Part shown: piece after piece, positions 58,865-64,000 of the stretch
Layout of the letters: every line of letters begins with the position of its first letter
Position numbering within the stretch: the stretch's first letter is position 1
From: Tetragonia tetragonoides
Taxonomy: Eukaryota; Streptophyta; Magnoliopsida; Caryophyllales; Aizoaceae
DNA: 64,000 bases
Reading direction: 5' to 3'
NCBI GenBank assembly: GCA_038025085.1
Contig: CM076143.1
Coordinates: 17,221,501-17,285,500 of the forward strand
The notes under the pieces: generated by a model
What the model was told of the DNA's origin: nothing
The model's database searches: none
Seen by the model: only the letters and a program-made list of their open reading frames with translations
Made by a program: the position numbers and the translations under genes

Positions 58865-59870
58865 AAACCGATAAGTAGGATTCAAAAACTATTACTTTCA
58901 AGTCTAGAAGTGATGCATATGATTGGAAAAAGAAATCTTATAAAGTTATAAGTCTACAACTGATACTTGATTTTTTTTTTTTCATTTTAATGATAAAGTG
59001 ATACATAATATTCAAAAATCTGATAAATAGGATTGAAAAACTAATACTAGATCTAAAAGTATACTTTCATTTCTATTCGTTTTAATAATAAGTTGATACA
59101 TAATAGATAAAAAGTGATACGTAGGATCAAAAAACTAATACATGGAAGTCCAAAACTGATACTTTGATTTAATGGATACTAGTTGATAAAACTGATACGT
59201 AGGATCGAAACACTAATATAGGGAAGTTCAAAACTAATATGGAGTATCCATTCACTTAATTTGTATCATAATAATTACTTCCGATATCAATTTTGATTCA
59301 CCATGTATCACATTTATTTATGTTCTTATCAATTATTGTATGTCTGAATATTAGATCCCCATCTGCCATTTTACATAACAACATAAAAGTTTCCACTCAT
59401 AATAACAAATAGGTAGAATTGAAAAACTAATATTTCAAGGTCTAAATGTGATAATAATAAATTGATACATAATATTAAAAAAGTAATACTTAGGATCGAA
59501 AAAGTGATACTTGAATTATTTTTTTTCAATTTAAGGGTAAAGTGATGTATAATATTCAAAAACCTGATAAGTAGGATTGAAAAACTTATACTTCTAGATC
59601 TAAAAGTGATACTTTGATTTCTATTAACTTTAATAATAAATTGATACATAATTGACAAAAAGTGATACGTACCATCGAAAAACTAATACATGGAAGTGCA
59701 AAACTTATACTTTAATTTAATGGATACTATTTGATGAAAGTGATACGTACGATTGAAAATCTAATATCGGGAAGTCCAAAACTTAAATGGAGTATTCCCT
59801 TCTATCTGTATCAGTATCACAATAATTTCTTCTGGTATTATTTCATTTCACCAAGTATCACATTGACTTT
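58865..59870 (-). repeat. agtatcag motif array, reverse orientation
   Basis: The inverse motif, (a)ctgatact or gtgatac(g/t)t, recurs at least twenty times with a longer unit of about 35-40 bp: gatacgta, gattgaaaaactaata, gaagtccaaaac. Two longer blocks (58975-59240, 59515-59785) align with each other, so this side also grew by segmental duplication. Confidence 0.7.
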
Positions 59871-60733
59871 ACTTGCAGGAGGAAGCATAGAATAATGAAC
59901 AATTAAAACAAATATTGAATATTCTGATGAACTAATTGTTTTCAATGGGGATAGTTCAGCAAGATTGCAGCAGATCAACATTTTTCTTAAAATGATATCC
60001 TTAACTGCTCAAGTCTTCTCCAGATCGTCTAAAACATGGTTCTTTTCTTCTGCAATCACCCCCTTTTCGTTTCTCTCTCCTAACCCCTCTCATTCGCTCT
60101 CCTCCATTCTCACAACCACCTATCCACCATGTCTCATGTTTTTGCTCCCAATTTCATTAAACTCAAAACATACACCGTCACAAACCTCATGTTTCCCAAA
60201 TTCACCCATTATTGAAGCGCTCAAATATTATAATTTCCCCAATTTTAAAGTGTTGCCCTTCAAAAAATAAATCAGTAGCTCTTGTTCAATTCCATCAGCG
60301 AATAAGCAACTAGAAATGTATTAGAACTTTTTCTAACCCAATTAATCTCATTTCATACTCAATTTCGAACGAGTATGATTCAAGCAGCCCTTTGTGAATC
60401 TATAAATCAAGATCAAGTCATGGAGTCCAGATGAGAGAGAAAGAACGCGAGCCGTCGAGAAATCATGGCATTGATTTCAGAGGAAAGAGAAAGCAGATCT
60501 CAAAATTGTTGGAATTATCAATAGGCGTATTTCTGTTGGACAAGAGAGAAACTTCAATTGCAAGAAGAAGATATGCAATGTTGGAGTTTTCAATTGCAAC
60601 CAAACAGCAAGAAAAGAAAAAAAAATGATGACGTCAACTAGCGGCCTCACCTTGCGGGCGCCGCAAGCGAGTTTTTGCGTTAATATGGTGAGTTCAAGCA
60701 ATCGTCCTTTTGGAATGCAATTGTCAATACTAA

Positions 60734-60760
60734 CTAGTTATATTCCCGTGCGATGCACGG
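60734..60760 (-). mobile_element. Helitron-like 3' end
   Basis: Minus strand: hairpin CCGTGC-ATC-GCACGG (60760-60746), 8 nt, then CTAG (60737-60734) followed by T. This is the standard Helitron 3' terminus. The 5' TC end, expected at a higher coordinate, is not identified. Confidence 0.55.
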
Positions 60761-61317
60761 TTTGTGTGTTAGTATTAAATAAAATATCTTTATTGGTATA
60801 AACTTTCAAGACATCTTTGGCATATGTCATATATGAATACAAAAATACTTTTCTATGAACCTCTCGATCCCTTAATATGCACAAACCTACCACATTACAC
60901 CAATTTTAGGGCAAAATACCAAAAATATACAATATCTCATTCGTTGTTAATCATGATATATATAAACCAGCTGGTTTTGTATAGCCAAATTTGTTTATTA
61001 TTTTTTGTTGCAATTTACTTCTATATCGAGTCCAAAGGACCACCACTACTACTACTTCCATACTACTACTATTTAATTTTGCTGCAGTTTTCTGCTGTAT
61101 CCGGTCCAAAAAGAGGATGCCCTAAGTATCAAATGGATGCAGTGAAATTATATTTAATTAATTAGCAATCATGTATACCAGAAGAATATATTTAATATGT
61201 AAATATTTATCCCTTTAGGAAACTGTATCTGTTTTGGATTCTGTAAACTATCTCTATATATATGATGCGTCAGGGCTCCCAGTTGGGTTGAGCCATTAAC
61301 TGCATTATATTTTCATA
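60761..61317. other. Intergenic plus probable 5' LTR of the second copia
   Basis: The LTR of the element below should end at ca 61314-61315. Its left end cannot be fixed without the 3' LTR. A (CTA)n patch lies at 61043-61073 and a TATA-like ctatatatatgatg at 61254-61267. Confidence 0.45.
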
Positions 61318-64000
61318 TGGTATCAGAGTAGAGATCCTACGCCTGTTATATTTTCTCCCTCATTAAAACAACGAAAAAACAATCAAACAAAACCCCTAAC
61401 CCCAAAGTTTAATTCTTTTTCCTTTGACTATGTCGACCCCTCCGTCTACTTCCCCAATTGGGCCTTCACCAACAACTTCAACCCAAACCACCACCACACA
61501 ATCGGACCACTCTCCTCCACTGTCGTCCTCCATGTCGGTTTCCTCGATTACCCAATCGATCCCTTTCTCTTTGGATCCATTGTCATCATCCTCGTCCATA
61601 GTCCTCAATTCCGCCACCTAGGGGTTCAATTTTCCTCCACCACCTTCGATTGGCTTCTCGGCGTCGCTGTCGCCGTCCCTCTCAGCCGCCTCCTGGCCAC
61701 AGCCCCAACCGACCGTTCCTTCTCTGCAGTATTACGCTCAACGATCGGCTGCTCTGGGACCGTTCTATCACCGTGGCACCTCTGCCGGTTCGGACCCCGC
61801 TTTTCTGGCCCATGGTTTTCAACCGCCTCACATGGGTCCGTCCACCTCGGGTCCTTCATATGGTGGTGGAGCTGCCTATGTTAATGGGCCCTTTCTCCTA
61901 ATGTTACCAATTTGGTAATTGTTCGTCTTGAATAAGTTGAAGACTTTCTGACTTGGAGCACTCAGTTCCGGTCCCTATTAACGTCTCAACGCCTTCTTGG
62001 TTTCGTTGATGGTACGCTACCTGCCCCTCCTCGGGTGATTTTTGACCAATTTGGTATTACTCACGAAAATCCCGATTATGTTTCCTGGTTTCAAACTGAT
62101 CAACATATTCGTACTTGGTTACTTGCAACCTTATCTCGTAATGTAATGATTTATGTTCATGGTTTTTCGCATTCGTTTGAGATTTGGTCCTGTCTTGTTT
62201 CTCGTTTTAATAATGCTAGTAGGGCTAGATCAATTGAGTTGAAGCGTTCCTTAACAAATTTGAAGAAGGGTGAAACTAAGGACATGGACTCTTATTTACA
62301 TCGTGTTAAGGTTATTGCGGATAATTTGACATCTATTAATACCCCTGCTTCTGATGGTGAATGGTTGAAAACACAATATTTGGTCTTGATCGTTCATATC
62401 ATTCCTTTATTACCACTATTTCTCAAATGCTGGACACCATCAATTTTGATGATTTGGGCACGCGTCTCTTTGTTCATGAGACCGTTCTTAAGCGTATGGA
62501 TGCGAGTGATGCAGTGGAGTTTACTCACCTAGCTCTCGCCTCCACTGTTGTCTCAAGCTTGGGAGGTGACTCTTCGTCATCCGGGGGCAGGTCCAATCAG
62601 CAGTGTACTCGGTCTAACAATTCTAACCAGGGTAATCGCCGCAACAACCGAGGCGCGCGTGGTACTCAGGGCACTGGCAACCAGCAACACGGTCAACTGC
62701 ATCGCACTAACCAGGGCTCAGTTGGTAATGTTTCTTTGTCCTCTAGTTCATTGCCTGGTCTTCTCCCTACTCCATCTAATTTTTTATCTGCAGGTAACTT
62801 ATCTTCTTCGGGAAATAATGCTGCTAACCCACATATTTGTCTGTCAAATTTATTTTTCTCCTGGCCATGGAGGGCCCAATTGTCCTGACCTTATGCAGGG
62901 TCCTCTTCTACCCCTGCCTATGCTGCACTTTATACTGGTGACATGTCTAATCCCAGTTGGTATGTCGACTCCGCAGCGGCGTCTCACATGAGCCCGTCAG
63001 AAGATATAATTTCTCCATTAAAACGTTACACTGGATTGAATCGTGTTCAAGTTGGGGATGGTACTTTACTGGCCATTAATGGTGTTGGTCAAACAAAATT
63101 AAATACCTCTGCCAAGACACTTCACTTAAAGTTTCTTTATTATGTTCCTAAATTAAAACATAATCTACTGTCTGTGAAGCGTTTATGTGTTGACAATGAT
63201 TGTGGTGTGAATTTTAATGCGTCTTCTGTTTGTGTTAAGGACAATAAGACGGGGACCGTTCTCCTTCGTGGAAATAGTTCGAGTGATGTCTATCCTATTG
63301 GTTCGTCTGTTGCCGTTGTTGAGTCTACCCCTGCATTCGTCGCTACTGTCTTGGGTGGTATTTCTCCGATTGAGAAATTATTTCATAAACCTCTTGACTA
63401 TGATTTTCTGAGAGTATTTGGGTGTGAATGTTTTCCTAACTTTTTGGCTAAACTGTCTAATAAGTTGCAACCCCGTTCCCCTCAATGTGTTTTTTTGGGC
63501 TATGCTCCACATTACAAAGGTTATCGATGTTATGATCCTGTATCTTGTAAAGTTTTTGTGAGTCGTCATGTTCGATTTCATGAGTCCAAATTTCCTTACC
63601 CCGACCTTGTCGCTCAAGCTTCGTCTTCTGTTAAGTCCTATGATGCCGATCCCATGTCTCTCCTATCCTCTTGGTCATCCCCTGTCACGTCTGACTCGTT
63701 GGCCTTTGTTGACTCGTCTTCGCAACCTGGCTCCTGCTGTTGTAGCATCCCCTTTGCCTCAAGTGTCTTCCCCTTCCCCTTTGTTGGTGAGTTCTTCATC
63801 TCCAACTCTATCTTCTCATGTGCCATCTTCAGCGTCCACCCCGGACCTTATGTGCTCAGAGTCCACCCCCGCACTCCCGCACTGACGAGAGCATCGTTGT
63901 GTATTGCTACTTCGTCCTCTTCTTCTCCTGTGTCTTCCCCTTCCCTACCTACCTCTTTTTCTAGTTCCGTCCTCCCGTCCTCCCATGTCCCCGTGTCAGG
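61318..64000 (+). mobile_element. Second Ty1/copia element, degraded, running off the right edge
   Basis: tggtatcagag at 61318-61328 is the initiator-tRNA primer site. Gag starts near 61424-61430 (MSTPPSTSPIG) and is Ser/Pro-rich, with stops at 61619 and ~61932. The UBN2-type gag region follows (DYVSWFQTDQHIRTWLLATL, YLHRVKVIADNL, 62035-62360). A frame change falls near 62360, and the rest of gag is at 62361-62600 (HSFITTISQMLDTI). The protease-like WYVDSAAASHMS (~62960) and following VPKLKHNLLSV are present. At ~63360 the sequence jumps to the integrase C-terminal part (LFHKPLDYDFLRVFGCECFP, FLGYAPHYKGYRCYD), so the zinc and catalytic parts of integrase are missing. The end is Ser-rich linker toward RT. 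Confidence 0.9.

Larger units (their letters stand above)
56846..60679. mobile_element. Pack-MULE-like element carrying an allene oxide cyclase fragment
   Basis: A perfect 10-bp duplication, ttaatatggt, lies at 56836-56845 and 60680-60689. The ends are inverted but diverged: the left has tcctgtgaggccgcctcaag then gtgac, the right read inward has tcgcttgcggcgcccgcaag then gtgag. They resemble the small MITE at 45233-45348. Inside: a CT-rich leader with ATG and splice donor (56995-57107), an array of agtatcag motifs, the AOC piece (58218-58538), a second array in inverse orientation, and a purine-rich right end. No MULE transposase is seen. Host gene sequence between MULE-type ends with a 9-10-bp duplication is the definition of a Pack-MULE. 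Confidence 0.78.

Noticed and set aside
57390..59870. agtatcag repeats as a CRISPR-like array
   Set aside because: Units are short, degenerate and unevenly spaced, switch strand, and lie in eukaryotic nuclear DNA.

Overview
This window is plant nuclear DNA: AT-rich, with intron-containing genes, a photosystem II antenna gene and dense transposable elements of almost every plant class. The antenna gene (LHCB6/CP24) and a plastid-type PP2C place it in a flowering plant. An amaranthin-type agglutinin/aerolysin-like pseudogene is compatible with Caryophyllales (Amaranthaceae-like), but that family also occurs in other orders, so the order is an inference.

Three host genes look intact. A GPI-anchored lipid transfer protein lies on the minus strand (4825-6731, 3 exons including a 27-nt microexon). 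A large PP2C phosphatase lies on the minus strand (10843-21950, 9 exons, 1006 codons, with a very long acidic repeat region between the transit peptide and the catalytic domain). LHCB6 lies on the plus strand (28352-29563, 2 exons). All three close in frame across every splice junction I reconstructed.

Two host genes are broken. The agglutinin/aerolysin-like gene (43200-35508, minus) carries two frame disruptions and a 5.7-kb Ty1/copia insertion in its last exon. The last ~107 codons of an allene oxide cyclase (58218-58538, plus) sit inside a 3.8-kb Mutator-like element (56846-60679) bounded by a 10-bp target duplication, which has the structure of a Pack-MULE.

Layout: 1-2750, decayed LINE holding two nested MITEs. 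3744-4224, foldback element. 4.8-7.0 kb, LTPG. 7-10.5 kb, intergenic with one MITE. 10.5-22.2 kb, PP2C with a SINE and a MITE in its introns. 22.2-28 kb, MITE-rich intergenic DNA. 28-29.6 kb, LHCB6. 29.9-35 kb, a direct duplication whose second copy is split by a 3.7-kb CACTA element. 35.5-43.3 kb, the agglutinin pseudogene and its copia. 43.6-45.9 kb, MITEs and a Helitron-like end. 45.9-52.3 kb, a full-length but dead LINE with a 16-bp target duplication. 52.4-56.8 kb, MITEs and AT-rich sequence. 56.8-60.7 kb, the Pack-MULE. From 61.3 kb to the edge, a second copia lacking its integrase core.

The intact genes belong to unrelated pathways (surface lipids, plastid signalling, light harvesting) and show no sign of working together. 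I found no new multi-gene system. The main interest is the gene-capturing transposon, the repeat-expanded phosphatase and several insertion sites that can be reconstructed base by base.
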